Shown: positions 43,605 through 52,550, counted from the stretch's first letter. The stretch: 64,000 nucleotides of DNA from an uncultured Gammaproteobacteria bacterium (GCA_913042205.1 CAJWIY010000002.1:17685-81684), one strand, 5' to 3'. Translations and numbers: made by a program. Notes: generated by a model not told the origin, from the sequence alone.

Positions 43605-45815
43605 TTGAAGCGCGACTTACAAAAAGCCGGTATTGATTCCAACTTGCGACTTTGGTTGTTCGTTGGGGTCGCCGGTTACTTGCTCCTACCTTGGTACGGA
43701 CTCGAGGATTTTTGGACACTGGGGTGGGTAATATCTTTTCCACTATTTTCGTCTGATAACCCGTCGGGCTTATTCCTGATATCGCAGGGTGATTCTTTAT
43801 GGATCCTGCCTAGCCTTTTGACCTTCCTTTTGAGCGGTTTTGCGCTCCGGCTACCGCGGGCAAATCCGAGCTATTCGAGATTACTGATGATCACCGGGCT
43901 CTCGACAGTCATTTTGGTGGTTACCCAGGGTTTGTCGATCGGGATACGGGGGTGGACCACCGACTGGTTGGGTGAATTGTTTGGACCGCTGAACGCGCGT
44001 CAGTATGGGATGGGTTACGGCGGTCTGATATTTACAGTTTCGGCGTTGATGATCTTTTGTCATGGGTTGGCCTCGAGGCCGCGTAAGGGCGCAGACCTGT
44101 TCGTCACAGGGGCGATCGGTTTGGTGACCGCGGTTGTCTCTGTGTTCGTATTTTTCCCGATTTTTATCATGTTGATGTCGGCTTTTCGGACCGAGGACGG
44201 TGGGGGCTCGCTTCTGCTTTTTTTCCAGAGACTTGTCGAGCAAAAACTATGGCAAGTGGATTGCTTGGTTGGGGCCGGGCCCTGCGGTGTCGCGATTAAC
44301 TCCTTTTTATTGGCTGTCTCTGTTGGGGTGATCACCACGGTCCTTGGCCTGTGTTTTGCCCTCATAATTGTCAGAACTGGGTTCCGTTTTAATAAAATAC
44401 TTAGGGCTTTGTCAGTTGTCCCAATCATCACCCCACCGTTCGTGATCGGGCTCGCGATCATTTTGTTGTTTGGACTTAGCGGGACCGTTACAACGACGGT
44501 CGCTGAATGGTTAGGATTAAACCCCACCCGATGGGTTTATGGGTTCACGGGTGTATTGATTGCACAAACACTGGCCTTCACACCGATCGCTTTCCTGGTC
44601 CTGATTGGCGTCGTCGAGAGTGTCTCACCGAGCCTCGAAGAGGCCGCCCAGACGCTGCGTGCGGACCGATGGACGAGCTTTAAAACTGTCACCTTACCGC
44701 TGATCAGGCCGGGCTTAGCTAACGCATTCTTGCTCGGGTTTATTGAGAGTATGGCGGATTTTGGTAATCCGCTGGTTTTAGGCGGAAATCTGGATGTGCT
44801 GTCGACAGAAATTTTCTTCGCGATTGTTGGTGCCCAGTATGATCAGAGCGGTGCGGCTATTCTCGCCACGATCTTACTTGGCTTCACCTTGTTGGCCTTC
44901 TATTTCCAGCGATTTTGGCTCGGAAAAAAGAGCTACGTCACCGTAACAGGCAAGGGCGACTCGGGAATTCCTACGCAGCTGCCTAAGCGGGTCGCGATCC
45001 CAGCGATTTCAATCGTTTCTCTATGGACAGTCTTCACGTTTGTTGTTTACGGAATGATCTTGTATGGGTCGGTTGTAGAGCTTTGGGGAGTTAATAACAC
45101 GCTGACGTTTAAGCACTACATCACAGCTTTTGGTTTAGATTGGAAGGACGGTATAGTTTGGTCGGGCGCCGCGTGGGATAGTTTTTGGACCACGATGATG
45201 ATTTCAGTGACTGCCGCTCCATTTACGGCAGCTGTCGGGCTTCTTACGGCCTATTTGCTAACCCGGCAGAAATTCTTCGGCCAAAATGCGTTTGAGTTTG
45301 GAACCATGCTGTCTTTTGCGATTCCGGGTACCGTGATTGGTGTCAGTTATATTCTTGCTTTTAACGTACCCCCTATTGAGATTACCGGCACAGGGCTCAT
45401 TTTGGTGATCAGCTTTATTTTCCGGAACATGCCGGTGGGTGTCAGGGCTGGAATTGCGTCGATGACTCAGATAGATAAGTCGCTGGATGAGAGCTCTGCG
45501 ACATTGGGGGCGTCGACATGGGCGACGCTTCGGCACGTGATCATGCCGCTCTTGAAATCAGCGACAGTCGCGGCGCTGGTTTATTCTTTCGTGCGAGCAA
45601 TGACGGCGATTTCGGCGGTAATCTTCTTGGTGTCTGCCGAATACGACATGGCCACGAGCTATATCATTGGGCGCGTTGAGAATAACGATTATGGGCTCGC
45701 TATCGCTTATTCGACGACCCTGATCGTTGTGATGCTGTTAGCGATCCTTCTTTTACAATTCTTAGTCGGTCGAACAAAGATCGGGCGACGCCACGCAGAA
45801 CTGGAATCGATATGA
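43605..45815 (+). CDS. afuB: AfuB/FbpB-type ABC permease, fused two-domain form
   Basis: Inner-membrane permease of 736 aa containing two MetI-type halves, as in AfuB/FbpB. TTG start (MKRDLQKAG) with a weak ribosome-binding site; no better start keeps the first membrane helix. Around 14 hydrophobic segments are visible. Each half has an EAA-type ATPase contact loop: LEEAAQTLRADRWTSFKTV and LDESSATLGASTWATLRHV. The extra N-terminal ~150 residues contain additional helices. It overlaps the ATPase gene by 4 bp. It would translocate the ligand delivered by the AfuA-like receptor. Confidence 0.88.
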   Translation: MKRDLQKAGIDSNLRLWLFVGVAGYLLLPWYGLEDFWTLGWVISFPLFSSDNPSGLFLISQGDSLWILPSLLTFLLSGFALRLPRANPSYSRLLMITGLSTVILVVTQGLSIGIRGWTTDWLGELFGPLNARQYGMGYGGLIFTVSALMIFCHGLASRPRKGADLFVTGAIGLVTAVVSVFVFFPIFIMLMSAFRTEDGGGSLLLFFQRLVEQKLWQVDCLVGAGPCGVAINSFLLAVSVGVITTVLGLCFALIIVRTGFRFNKILRALSVVPIITPPFVIGLAIILLFGLSGTVTTTVAEWLGLNPTRWVYGFTGVLIAQTLAFTPIAFLVLIGVVESVSPSLEEAAQTLRADRWTSFKTVTLPLIRPGLANAFLLGFIESMADFGNPLVLGGNLDVLSTEIFFAIVGAQYDQSGAAILATILLGFTLLAFYFQRFWLGKKSYVTVTGKGDSGIPTQLPKRVAIPAISIVSLWTVFTFVVYGMILYGSVVELWGVNNTLTFKHYITAFGLDWKDGIVWSGAAWDSFWTTMMISVTAAPFTAAVGLLTAYLLTRQKFFGQNAFEFGTMLSFAIPGTVIGVSYILAFNVPPIEITGTGLILVISFIFRNMPVGVRAGIASMTQIDKSLDESSATLGASTWATLRHVIMPLLKSATVAALVYSFVRAMTAISAVIFLVSAEYDMATSYIIGRVENNDYGLAIAYSTTLIVVMLLAILLLQFLVGRTKIGRRHAELESI

Positions 45816-46888
45816 GTCAAGTGATTAAAACGAATGCCGCAGATGTAAGATTTGAAGGCGTTTCAAAAATCTATGGGAAGGATGCGGTCGCGGTCGGTGA
45901 TATTGATCTCACGGTCGAGGCTGGGACACTGGTGACACTCCTCGGGCCATCAGGCTGCGGAAAGACGACAACCCTCAGGATGATTGCGGGTCTCGAGCTA
46001 CCAACCGCAGGAAAAATTTTCGTGGGCGGGGAGGACGTCACTGACTTGCCGGCGACCCAGAGAGATATCGCCATGGTTTTCCAGTCTTATGCGCTGTTCC
46101 CGCATATGTCGGTGCAAGAAAACATTGCTTACGGGCTGGTAAATTCGGGGATGGGTCGTGATGAGATCGCGGAGAGAACCTCATCCGGCATGGACCTGGT
46201 GGGCCTAAAAGGATTTGAGAAGAGGCTCCCATCCGAGCTTTCTGGGGGCCAGCAGCAACGTGTCGCTGTGGCGAGGGCTATCGTGCTCGAGCCACAGGTC
46301 TTGTTATTCGATGAGCCACTGTCGAATCTCGACGCGAAGCTACGTCGCCAGGTCCGAGAGGAGATTCGGGAACTGCAAACCGGTCTCGGTCTAACCGTGG
46401 TGTACGTGACGCATGACCAGGAGGAGGCTCTGGCCGTGTCAGACAAGATTGTGGTGATGGATAAGGCGAAGATTGCACAGATTGGAACACCGGTGGATTT
46501 GTACGACCGGCCCAATTCTGTGTTTGTTGCTGACTTTATTGGTGAGGCAAATATTTTAGATTGTGATGTTCTCTCGCTTGGTGAAAGTGAATCGTCGGTG
46601 CGGATCGATAATTACCAGTTTGCTGTTGGGAATGTCATACCCGAGGACAGAGAGGCTCGTCTGGCGGTGCGGCCGCGGAATATTGCGCTGTCTTCGGAGA
46701 GCAATCCCGACGCGCTCTCCGGAACTGTCAAGAAAGTGTCCTACGTGGGCAGTCACTATGAGTACACAATTGTGGGCACCTTCGGTGAGATATTTGCTAT
46801 CGAGGACGCCACGCTACCCCTCAAGTCAGAGGGTAGTGAGGTATCTATTACGTTCAAGGGGAGGGGCTCTTGCCTAGTGCCGTCCTGA
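45812..46888 (+). CDS. afuC: AfuC/FbpC-type ABC ATPase
   Basis: 358-aa ATPase of the CUT/Fe-type group. Walker A GPSGCGKTTTLRMIAGLE, Q-loop MVFQSYALFPH, signature [15 protein letters not shown], Walker B VLLFDEPLSNLDAKLR and H-loop VVYVTHDQEEALAVSD are intact. A C-terminal TOBE domain (about 280-355) is present, as in sugar and iron importers. The 3' end overlaps the convergent inositol-phosphatase-family gene by 35 bp, tying the two gene groups physically together. Confidence 0.93.
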   Translation: MSQVIKTNAADVRFEGVSKIYGKDAVAVGDIDLTVEAGTLVTLLGPSGCGKTTTLRMIAGLELPTAGKIFVGGEDVTDLPATQRDIAMVFQSYALFPHMSVQENIAYGLVNSGMGRDEIAERTSSGMDLVGLKGFEKRLPSELSGGQQQRVAVARAIVLEPQVLLFDEPLSNLDAKLRRQVREEIRELQTGLGLTVVYVTHDQEEALAVSDKIVVMDKAKIAQIGTPVDLYDRPNSVFVADFIGEANILDCDVLSLGESESSVRIDNYQFAVGNVIPEDREARLAVRPRNIALSSESNPDALSGTVKKVSYVGSHYEYTIVGTFGEIFAIEDATLPLKSEGSEVSITFKGRGSCLVPS

Positions 46889-47687
46889 CGAGATGATCAT
46901 CGCCGAAACAGTGGTCAGCCATTTTGAGCAGAGGCTCAAATACCCCAGGCCAGCCAACGACAACACGACCACCGTAGTCAATCATTTCCTGCGCATTTTG
47001 GTCCTCTACCAAACCGCCCGCCTCTTTAACAATTAACTGTCCCGCGAGGCAATCCCAGGCGTTCATATGGTGTTCAATATAGCCGCTGTATCTTTGATCT
47101 GCGACATGCGCCAGAGATAAAGCTCCTGATCCGTTTCGACTGAATACTCCGCCGAGTTTAAAGATCTCGTTAATCACTGCCACCACCGGTTTGGTTGTGG
47201 TCCGCCCTGAGTAGCCCAGGCTGACCGTGCTATCGTCTAGCCGGGACTCTTTTTTGGAACCGAGACGACGGTCGTTCAAGAATGCACCATGACCGAGCTC
47301 GGCCGAGAACAATTCGTTATGGTTAGGGTCATAGATAACACCGCCTACTATTTCTTGATCTCTAACGAGCGCGATGACGATACACCAAGCGGGTACCCCA
47401 GAGATGTAGTTCGCCGTTCCGTCAATCGGATCGAGCACCCACTGAAACTCTACTGGATCATTTGTACGTCCATATTCTTCACCGACGATTCCGTCGTCTG
47501 CAAAATGATCTTGTATTTTCGACCGCAGAAACCGTTCTGTCGCCTTGTCCACCTCGGAGACGAAGTCTTGGGCGCCCTTCTCCGTGATCACAAGATCTTT
47601 CCAATGCGCAAACTCTTTTAACGCACTCATTCCCGCTTCCTGAACGATGACCTTGGCAAATGTAAGGCGCGTTTTGACTTCACTCAT
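46854..47687 (-). CDS. Inositol monophosphatase family protein
   Basis: Mg2+-dependent sugar/inositol phosphatase fold of 277 aa. Metal ligands are in place: DFVSEVDKATERFLRSKI, IVGEEYGR (Glu), WVLDPIDGTANYISG (DPIDGT signature) and AWDCLAGQLIVKEAGG (distal Asp). It may dephosphorylate inositol phosphate or a related sugar phosphate in the cytoplasm. It is the last gene of the inositol transporter operon, 80 bp after the dioxygenase gene, and its end overlaps the convergent AfuC-like gene. This family also includes CysQ and FBPase-like enzymes, but the setting favours a polyol phosphate. Confidence 0.9.
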   Translation of the reverse strand: MSEVKTRLTFAKVIVQEAGMSALKEFAHWKDLVITEKGAQDFVSEVDKATERFLRSKIQDHFADDGIVGEEYGRTNDPVEFQWVLDPIDGTANYISGVPAWCIVIALVRDQEIVGGVIYDPNHNELFSAELGHGAFLNDRRLGSKKESRLDDSTVSLGYSGRTTTKPVVAVINEIFKLGGVFSRNGSGALSLAHVADQRYSGYIEHHMNAWDCLAGQLIVKEAGGLVEDQNAQEMIDYGGRVVVGWPGVFEPLLKMADHCFGDDHLVRTALGKSPSP

Positions 47688-47767
47688 GTTGATAACCTAG
47701 ACGATAGTTTAGTTCTGTGCATTCAAAGTACCATGCCTCTGCATGGGCCGCAGAGAAAACCACGATT

Positions 47768-48772
47768 CTAAGGTGTGTTGTAGGTACGTTTTTCTCGACG
47801 TTCAATATAGGCGGCGATTACTACCTCAGGCGCCTCTTTCACCCTCCATGCTTCAAGCAGCCAGCTGGTCTCGAGTTCACCAAGCCAGTCGTCACTAGGC
47901 GGGTCACGATCAAGATTACTCGGGAACGGGTAGGCATCAACCAGAGCACGAATTGCTCTCGCAACCAGGGCCTCGTCGGTTTGGTCTAATAAGTGTGGGT
48001 AGACATGTTTCACTAATCCGACAAAGTCAATGTGCTCCATAGGCTTTGCGAGTGCGGTGGAAACTTGCAGTAAATTGACCAGCCGTGGCGCAGAAGTGTT
48101 ATTTCCCCCGGCGGCGTGGAATATGCTCGGATTAAAGAATACCAAGTCACCTTTTTTGAATGGGATTTGACTACACTCCCGCTCAAATCGAGTCTGCTCC
48201 TCTGCCCGACGGTATGTCAGGTACCCATCGGGATCTTTTTGTGATCCAAGCAGAAGTTTAGTCGGCCCCATCTCGGTGGGTACGTCACAGTGGATGATCG
48301 CTCCCTGCAGCGTCATCTTTGTGGAGGCTTGTCGAATTAGGTCAGGCATCTTCCTGACTAGGGATTCTGGGTAAAAACCAAGGTGGTAATCTCGGTGCCC
48401 TGTCTGAGGCGATCCGCCGGGGACGACCACATTGACCTGTGCTGTGATTTGGTAAAGAGGTCCTAGCCAGGCTTCGCTAACAACATGTAGCCATTCATTA
48501 CCGTAGTAGTCCGCGAACAGCTGGGGCGCATCCTCAGCAAGCTTATTTAAGGAGTTCCAGAGTCGTTGATTTGAGCCAGCAGCAAAATGATCGGCTGCGT
48601 GTCCGCCTTCTCTCTGTATTCGTTTGTAGAAGTGGTCCGCAACCACATCCAGCAGGGAATTGTCTTGATACGCCCCTCGGACTATTAAGACACCGGGGCC
48701 GTCCTGGAGCTGTGTTTCGATTTCAGCATGGCTCAAGGAATCGGCGTGGCTGACAATTACCTGATCATCCAT
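47768..48772 (-). CDS. Phytanoyl-CoA dioxygenase (PhyH) family protein
   Basis: Fe(II)/2-oxoglutarate oxygenase of 334 aa. The iron triad is visible: TGHRDYHLGF supplies His-x-Asp, and NPSIFHAAGGNNTSAPRLVN supplies the distal His with an Arg further on for 2-oxoglutarate. Bacterial PhyH members act on diverse small molecules, including hydroxylation and demethylation. Its start overlaps iolB by 16 bp, so it is firmly part of the inositol operon. It might act on a modified inositol such as an O-methyl inositol, which is speculative. No signal peptide. Confidence 0.88.
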   Translation of the reverse strand: MDDQVIVSHADSLSHAEIETQLQDGPGVLIVRGAYQDNSLLDVVADHFYKRIQREGGHAADHFAAGSNQRLWNSLNKLAEDAPQLFADYYGNEWLHVVSEAWLGPLYQITAQVNVVVPGGSPQTGHRDYHLGFYPESLVRKMPDLIRQASTKMTLQGAIIHCDVPTEMGPTKLLLGSQKDPDGYLTYRRAEEQTRFERECSQIPFKKGDLVFFNPSIFHAAGGNNTSAPRLVNLLQVSTALAKPMEHIDFVGLVKHVYPHLLDQTDEALVARAIRALVDAYPFPSNLDRDPPSDDWLGELETSWLLEAWRVKEAPEVVIAAYIERREKRTYNTP

Positions 48773-49551
48773 TCATGCTCCGGATCATTTTTGAAGTGCC
48801 ATACCCGTTTGGGACCCGCCATGACGTTAAGATAATAATTGTCGTAACCGTGAGGGGCGCCGACCGGGTGATATCCCTCGGGTACTTTCACGCAATCACC
48901 GTCCTCCACGGCCATTGTTTCGTCGATTGACCGATCGTCGGTGTAGACACGTTGGAACGCGAAACCTTGTGGTGGATTGATACGATGATAGTAAGTCTCT
49001 TCAAGCGCCGACTCTTCAGGGATGTTGTCGATACAATGTTTGTGCGGTGGGTAGCTAGACCAGTTCCCCGCGGGTGTGAACACTTCGACCACCAGGAGCG
49101 AATTTGCTGGTTGTGTTTCCGGCAAGATGTCGTGGATGTATCGAGTGTTGGTGCCTTGACCGCGCGTGCTTTGGGCTTGATCCGATCGGCCAATTCGACG
49201 TGCAGGAAGTCCAGATCCTCCTGGGGCCGAGCATATGCCCAGCTCTAAATCACTTGTCGCGGTGATTGTTACTCTGGTTTTTTCTGGGACAAATAGGTGT
49301 TCGGTGAGCTCTTGTGCGAACAAATTTTGCCGTCCCCCGACCCCCTCAAATTGGATGTCGTTCGTGGAGGCATCGAAGGCCCCTGTAATAGGCACGAGAC
49401 AGTATTCTCTGCCTTCCGTCTGGAACTTGAAAATATCACCGGGCCTCAGCTTTACGAGCTTGAAACCCACGAAGCTCCACCCGGCGTTCTCGGGCGTAAT
49501 ATCGATGACTGTTCCCTGCTGGCCGTTTGGTTTGACGAGCAGGGAACTCAT
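48757..49551 (-). CDS. iolB: 5-deoxy-glucuronate isomerase, canonical copy
   Basis: 264-aa bicupin converting 5-deoxy-glucuronate to 2-deoxy-5-keto-gluconate in myo-inositol breakdown. Canonical IolB features are the metal site WSSYPPHKHCID, EETYYHRINPPQGFAFQRVY, a conserved GYHPVGAPHGYDNYYLNVM and the C-terminal WHFKNDPEHEWM. Length fits the family (~270). It lies between the ABC ATPase (4-bp overlap) and the PhyH gene (16-bp overlap). A second, diverged IolB-like gene lies at 59682, so this copy may serve a distinct branch. Confidence 0.93.
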   Translation of the reverse strand: MSSLLVKPNGQQGTVIDITPENAGWSFVGFKLVKLRPGDIFKFQTEGREYCLVPITGAFDASTNDIQFEGVGGRQNLFAQELTEHLFVPEKTRVTITATSDLELGICSAPGGSGLPARRIGRSDQAQSTRGQGTNTRYIHDILPETQPANSLLVVEVFTPAGNWSSYPPHKHCIDNIPEESALEETYYHRINPPQGFAFQRVYTDDRSIDETMAVEDGDCVKVPEGYHPVGAPHGYDNYYLNVMAGPKRVWHFKNDPEHEWMIR

Positions 49552-50324
49552 ACGGTACCTCCGAGCGAAGATTCGAGTTCGGCCAGTTGCTGACCGCCAG
49601 CCATTAAATCTTGCAGCTCCTCTGGTGTGATTTCTCCTTTCTTTGCCGTGCCCATCGTTTTTCCGCGGTTTAGAACCGTAAATCGATCGCCGACTGCCAG
49701 CGCGTGTCTTACGTTATGTGTGATGAAGACCACCGCAATCCCGGCTTGTCTCACGCGATCAACGGTTGCCAACACGTTTGCGGTTTGCCTTACCCCGAGC
49801 GCAGAGGTCGGTTCATCAAGGATGAGGACTTTTGCTCCGAAGTATACGGCGCGTGCGATTGCTACAGTTTGTCGCTCTCCTCCTGATAACGTGCCGACTG
49901 CTTGATGGGGTCCGCGTAGATTGATGCCCATTTTTCGCATCTCTTCCATGGTGACGCGGTCAGCGAAATCATGATCGAAAAGGTTGATACCGAGTACGTT
50001 TTTGACAGGCTCATTACCCATAAAAAAGTTTCGGCTGACGCTCATCAGGGGGATCATTGCGAGGTCTTGATATACGGTCGCAATGCCGTGTCCCATGGCT
50101 TCCCGGGGGTCTCTGAAGGTTAGTGGCTCACCGCGCATGTAGAGTTGCCCAGATGTCGGTGGGTGGACCCCCGACATTGTCTTGATCAGGGTCGATTTAC
50201 CGGCTCCGTTATCACCCAAAAGGCAATGACACTCGCCTTCAGATACGCTGAAGTTGACGCCTCCAAGTGCGATCACGGTGCCGAAGTGTTTCTCAACGTT
50301 TTGCATTTCGAATAACGGAGCCAT
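49548..50324 (-). CDS. Sugar/inositol ABC transporter ATPase (single-domain, FrcA-like)
   Basis: 258-aa ATPase. Walker A GDNGAGKSTLIKTMSG, signature LSGGERQTVAIARAV, Walker B VLILDEPTSALGVRQT and H-loop VVFITHNVRHALAVGD. It holds one nucleotide-binding domain rather than the duplicated ~500-aa form of RbsA/XylG, as in FrcA, so a homodimer would power the importer. Placed directly after the permease (2 nt apart) and before iolB, so probably part of an inositol importer. Confidence 0.92.
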   Translation of the reverse strand: MAPLFEMQNVEKHFGTVIALGGVNFSVSEGECHCLLGDNGAGKSTLIKTMSGVHPPTSGQLYMRGEPLTFRDPREAMGHGIATVYQDLAMIPLMSVSRNFFMGNEPVKNVLGINLFDHDFADRVTMEEMRKMGINLRGPHQAVGTLSGGERQTVAIARAVYFGAKVLILDEPTSALGVRQTANVLATVDRVRQAGIAVVFITHNVRHALAVGDRFTVLNRGKTMGTAKKGEITPEELQDLMAGGQQLAELESSLGGTV

Positions 50325-50326
50325 AT

Positions 50327-51436
50327 CTATTTTTCCCCCGTAATTATGCGTCGGATGTAGGTGTTTAGTATCACCGCCGCCAAGAGCAAGACACCGAGAA
50401 AGACCCGGAACAAGGAGCTTTCAACACCTGCAAAAAACAAGCCCTGCTGGACCACGCCAAATATGAGAGCGCCGAGCGCTGCGCCAATGACGCTGCCGTA
50501 CCCGCCTGTTAAGAGTGCGCCCCCGATTACTACTGCAATGATTGCCTCGAATTCTTTCAACAGCCCTCGATCAGCTCCGGCGGATCCGAACTCCATAACC
50601 TGGCACGTCGCAAAGACACACGCGCAGAACGCCGAGAACATGAACATTAAAATTTTTACACGGTTGACAGGTACGCCAACATATCGGGCCGCCTGGGCAT
50701 CTCCCCCGGATGCGAAGATCCAGTTACCGAATCGTGTGCGTGTTAAGACGAAGTGCCCGACGATGACCAGGCCGATGGCCCAGATGATCAGGGCTGGTAT
50801 TCCGTCGATTACTGGTTGCCCGGCCCGATTACCGCGTTCGAAGACGTCGATCAGGCCGAGGTCGGCTAGCCAGATAAAGACAGGTTCACCTACCTTTCCG
50901 CCAAAAACTGAGGCGAGCCAGTCCCCTTCTGCAGCGTCAGATACGCCACCGATAATTGTTTTTCGTTCGATTAATTGGGGAAAGAAAATTGTAAATCCTC
51001 GTAGGATAAATAAGAACGCGAGTGTCACAATGAAACTGGGTAGGCCGGTCTTGACGACAATATAACCATTCAGTGCGCCCAACGCCGTGCACATGACAAA
51101 GGTAACTAAAATTGCTGTCCAAACTGGCCAATCGAGGGTTACCGAAAATATTGCGATCATCATGCCCGCGAATCCGATCATTGAGCCGACAGAGAGATCG
51201 AATTCGCCGGCGATCATTAGCAGACAGGCTCCAACCGCTATGATCATAAATTGTGCACTGACGGTCGACCAATTCATTACACCTCGTGGACTAAACATAC
51301 CGCTGTCGTAGGCCAGAAATCCGAAAAATAAAAAGACCACGATGGTGCCAGCGATGCTGCCAAGCTCGGGGCGCACGAGCGCCTGTCTCAGAGGAGAGGT
51401 GGTCTTGATGCGTTCGTCTTGAGCTAACTCACTCAT
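50327..51436 (-). CDS. Sugar/inositol ABC transporter permease (RbsC/FrcC-like)
   Basis: 369-aa inner-membrane permease with about ten hydrophobic segments. MIIAVGACLLMIAGEFDLSV followed by GSMIGF is the BPD_transp_2 signature of RbsC/XylH-type permeases; VKTGLPSFIVTLAFLFILRG and SAFCACVFATCQVMEFGSAG are also typical. An extra hydrophilic insert (about 160-210, GGVSDAAEGDW...FERGNRAG) occurs in the FrcC-like subgroup. Separated from the binding-protein gene by a strong hairpin. Confidence 0.92.
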   Translation of the reverse strand: MSELAQDERIKTTSPLRQALVRPELGSIAGTIVVFLFFGFLAYDSGMFSPRGVMNWSTVSAQFMIIAVGACLLMIAGEFDLSVGSMIGFAGMMIAIFSVTLDWPVWTAILVTFVMCTALGALNGYIVVKTGLPSFIVTLAFLFILRGFTIFFPQLIERKTIIGGVSDAAEGDWLASVFGGKVGEPVFIWLADLGLIDVFERGNRAGQPVIDGIPALIIWAIGLVIVGHFVLTRTRFGNWIFASGGDAQAARYVGVPVNRVKILMFMFSAFCACVFATCQVMEFGSAGADRGLLKEFEAIIAVVIGGALLTGGYGSVIGAALGALIFGVVQQGLFFAGVESSLFRVFLGVLLLAAVILNTYIRRIITGEK

Positions 51437-51453
51437 TGGAAAAACCTTAAATG

Positions 51454-51480
51454 CTGAGGCACCAACCTATGGTGCCTCAG
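51454..51480 (-). promoter_or_regulatory. Intercistronic hairpin after the inositol binding-protein gene
   Basis: CTGAGGCACCA and TGGTGCCTCAG form an 11-bp perfect stem around ACCTA in the 66-bp gap between the binding-protein and permease genes. On the minus strand it is followed only by a short T stretch further on. It probably protects the upstream mRNA or lowers downstream expression. Confidence 0.8.
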
Positions 51481-51502
51481 GTGGTTCTAAACAGGGGACT
51501 GT

Positions 51503-52450
51503 TTAGCGATACTCGCCAGCGAATTTCTCGACGAGTGTTAGACCTGACTTAGTAACAAATCCCGGTCCCGAGTTGATGTTGTTTCCTGGCAAAACACCAT
51601 AGCGATGGTAGTTCGAGAGGACGACAACAGGCAGATAAGCCTGCAAGAACGGCTGCTGATCGATGCCCCATTGGATGACGTCGGCTTTGATACCTTTCAC
51701 GATCTCCGACCCAAGGTCGAATGTGCCGAAGTAAATATCGCCGGCCATACCGTTCTCTTTGAGTGCGAGCAGTGTTGGGTCTGCGGAGGTCGGGCCCAGC
51801 GTCAGTACGGCGTCAGTTTTTGGATTGGCATCAAGATAAGCGAGGACCTTATTTTTGATTTCGCCAGGATCTTGTCCAGAGTCGATCATTTGGTTACCCA
51901 GATCGATTCCCAAACCGTCGGCAAAGCCTTTACAGCGCTCGGTCGATGAGGGGCTGTTGATGTAATGATTCACGCACAGGAAGCTCTTGACCCCGTCGCC
52001 TTTGGCGCGCAGACCCGCAGCATATCCAGCGTCATACTCGGGTTGTCCGACGTACATTAGTGCACCAACTTCACGTGCCTGGTCAGGAGTTCCTGAGTTC
52101 ATAATAATTACATCCACACCTGACGCGACTGCGGCCTTGATTGGACCAGATAAAACATCATAGTCCGCGAGGGTGGTGATGATCCCGTTTGGGTTGGATG
52201 CCGCTGCTTGCTCAATGATCCGAGCCATGTCAGCCAAGTCCCCGGTCGGTGGGTTCCTGTACTCAACTTCCACATCCATTTGTTTTCCTGCGAGTGCGAT
52301 ACCGTTCTTTATGGTATTCCACCAGCTGTCTGAGTCAGGAGCATGAGACACTAAAACGTACCGCTCGCCAGCGGCGCTCGCCGACATTCCTGTTAATGAG
52401 GCAGCCGCAAGAGCTGAGGCTACCAGTAGGCTTTTAAACATCTTCTTCAT
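51503..52450 (-). CDS. Sugar/inositol ABC transporter substrate-binding protein
   Basis: 315-aa periplasmic receptor of the type I sugar-binding group (RbsB/FrcB/IbpA-like). Signal peptide MKKMFKSLLVASALAAASLTGMSASA. The mature fold opens YVLVSHAPDSDSWWNTIKNG; SGVDVIIMNSGTPDQAREVG and GVKSFLCVNHYINSPSSTER follow, then TDAVLTLGPTSADPTLLAL. Many sugar receptors of this class bind pyranoses; the surrounding iol genes point to inositol or an isomer. First gene of the operon, with a candidate Pho box and a LacI-type operator upstream. Confidence 0.9.
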   Translation of the reverse strand: MKKMFKSLLVASALAAASLTGMSASAAGERYVLVSHAPDSDSWWNTIKNGIALAGKQMDVEVEYRNPPTGDLADMARIIEQAAASNPNGIITTLADYDVLSGPIKAAVASGVDVIIMNSGTPDQAREVGALMYVGQPEYDAGYAAGLRAKGDGVKSFLCVNHYINSPSSTERCKGFADGLGIDLGNQMIDSGQDPGEIKNKVLAYLDANPKTDAVLTLGPTSADPTLLALKENGMAGDIYFGTFDLGSEIVKGIKADVIQWGIDQQPFLQAYLPVVVLSNYHRYGVLPGNNINSGPGFVTKSGLTLVEKFAGEYR

Positions 52451-52487
52451 GGGTTGTCTCCGATTTTTATTAGGTTAGGACGTGCAC

Positions 52488-52509
52488 ACGTGTGACAATC
52501 CTTAGACAG
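52488..52509 (-). promoter_or_regulatory. Candidate Pho box before the inositol binding-protein gene
   Basis: Read toward the gene the sequence is CTGTCTAAGGA then TTGTCACACGT: two CTGTC-like cores exactly 11 bp apart. The 18-bp window matches 13 positions of the CTGTCATAWAWCTGTCAY consensus, as good as the pstS site here. It ends 38 bp before the ATG at 52450. With only two units it could be chance. Confidence 0.4.
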
Positions 52510-52532
52510 CACCTTAAAGGCCAGAAAAAAAT

Positions 52533-52550
52533 TTTGCAACCGGTTGCAAA
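52533..52550. promoter_or_regulatory. LacI-type operator in the divergent 52450/52594 promoter
   Basis: TTTGCAACCGGTTGCAAA is a perfect 18-bp palindrome with the central CpG typical of LacI-family operators. It lies between the ABC transporter operon and the divergent lacI-type gene. The identical sequence recurs at 56766-56783 before iolD, which strongly supports one regulator acting at both. Confidence 0.88.

Noticed and set aside
47729-47752. Alternative small hairpins (CCATGC/GCATGG) between the dioxygenase and phosphatase genes
   Set aside because: Six-bp stems in a GC-rich spot are common by chance; no T run, so not listed as a terminator.
50361-51065. 234-aa plus-strand ORF over the inositol permease
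   Set aside because: Antisense of a membrane protein; Pro/Thr/Lys-rich shadow, no domain.
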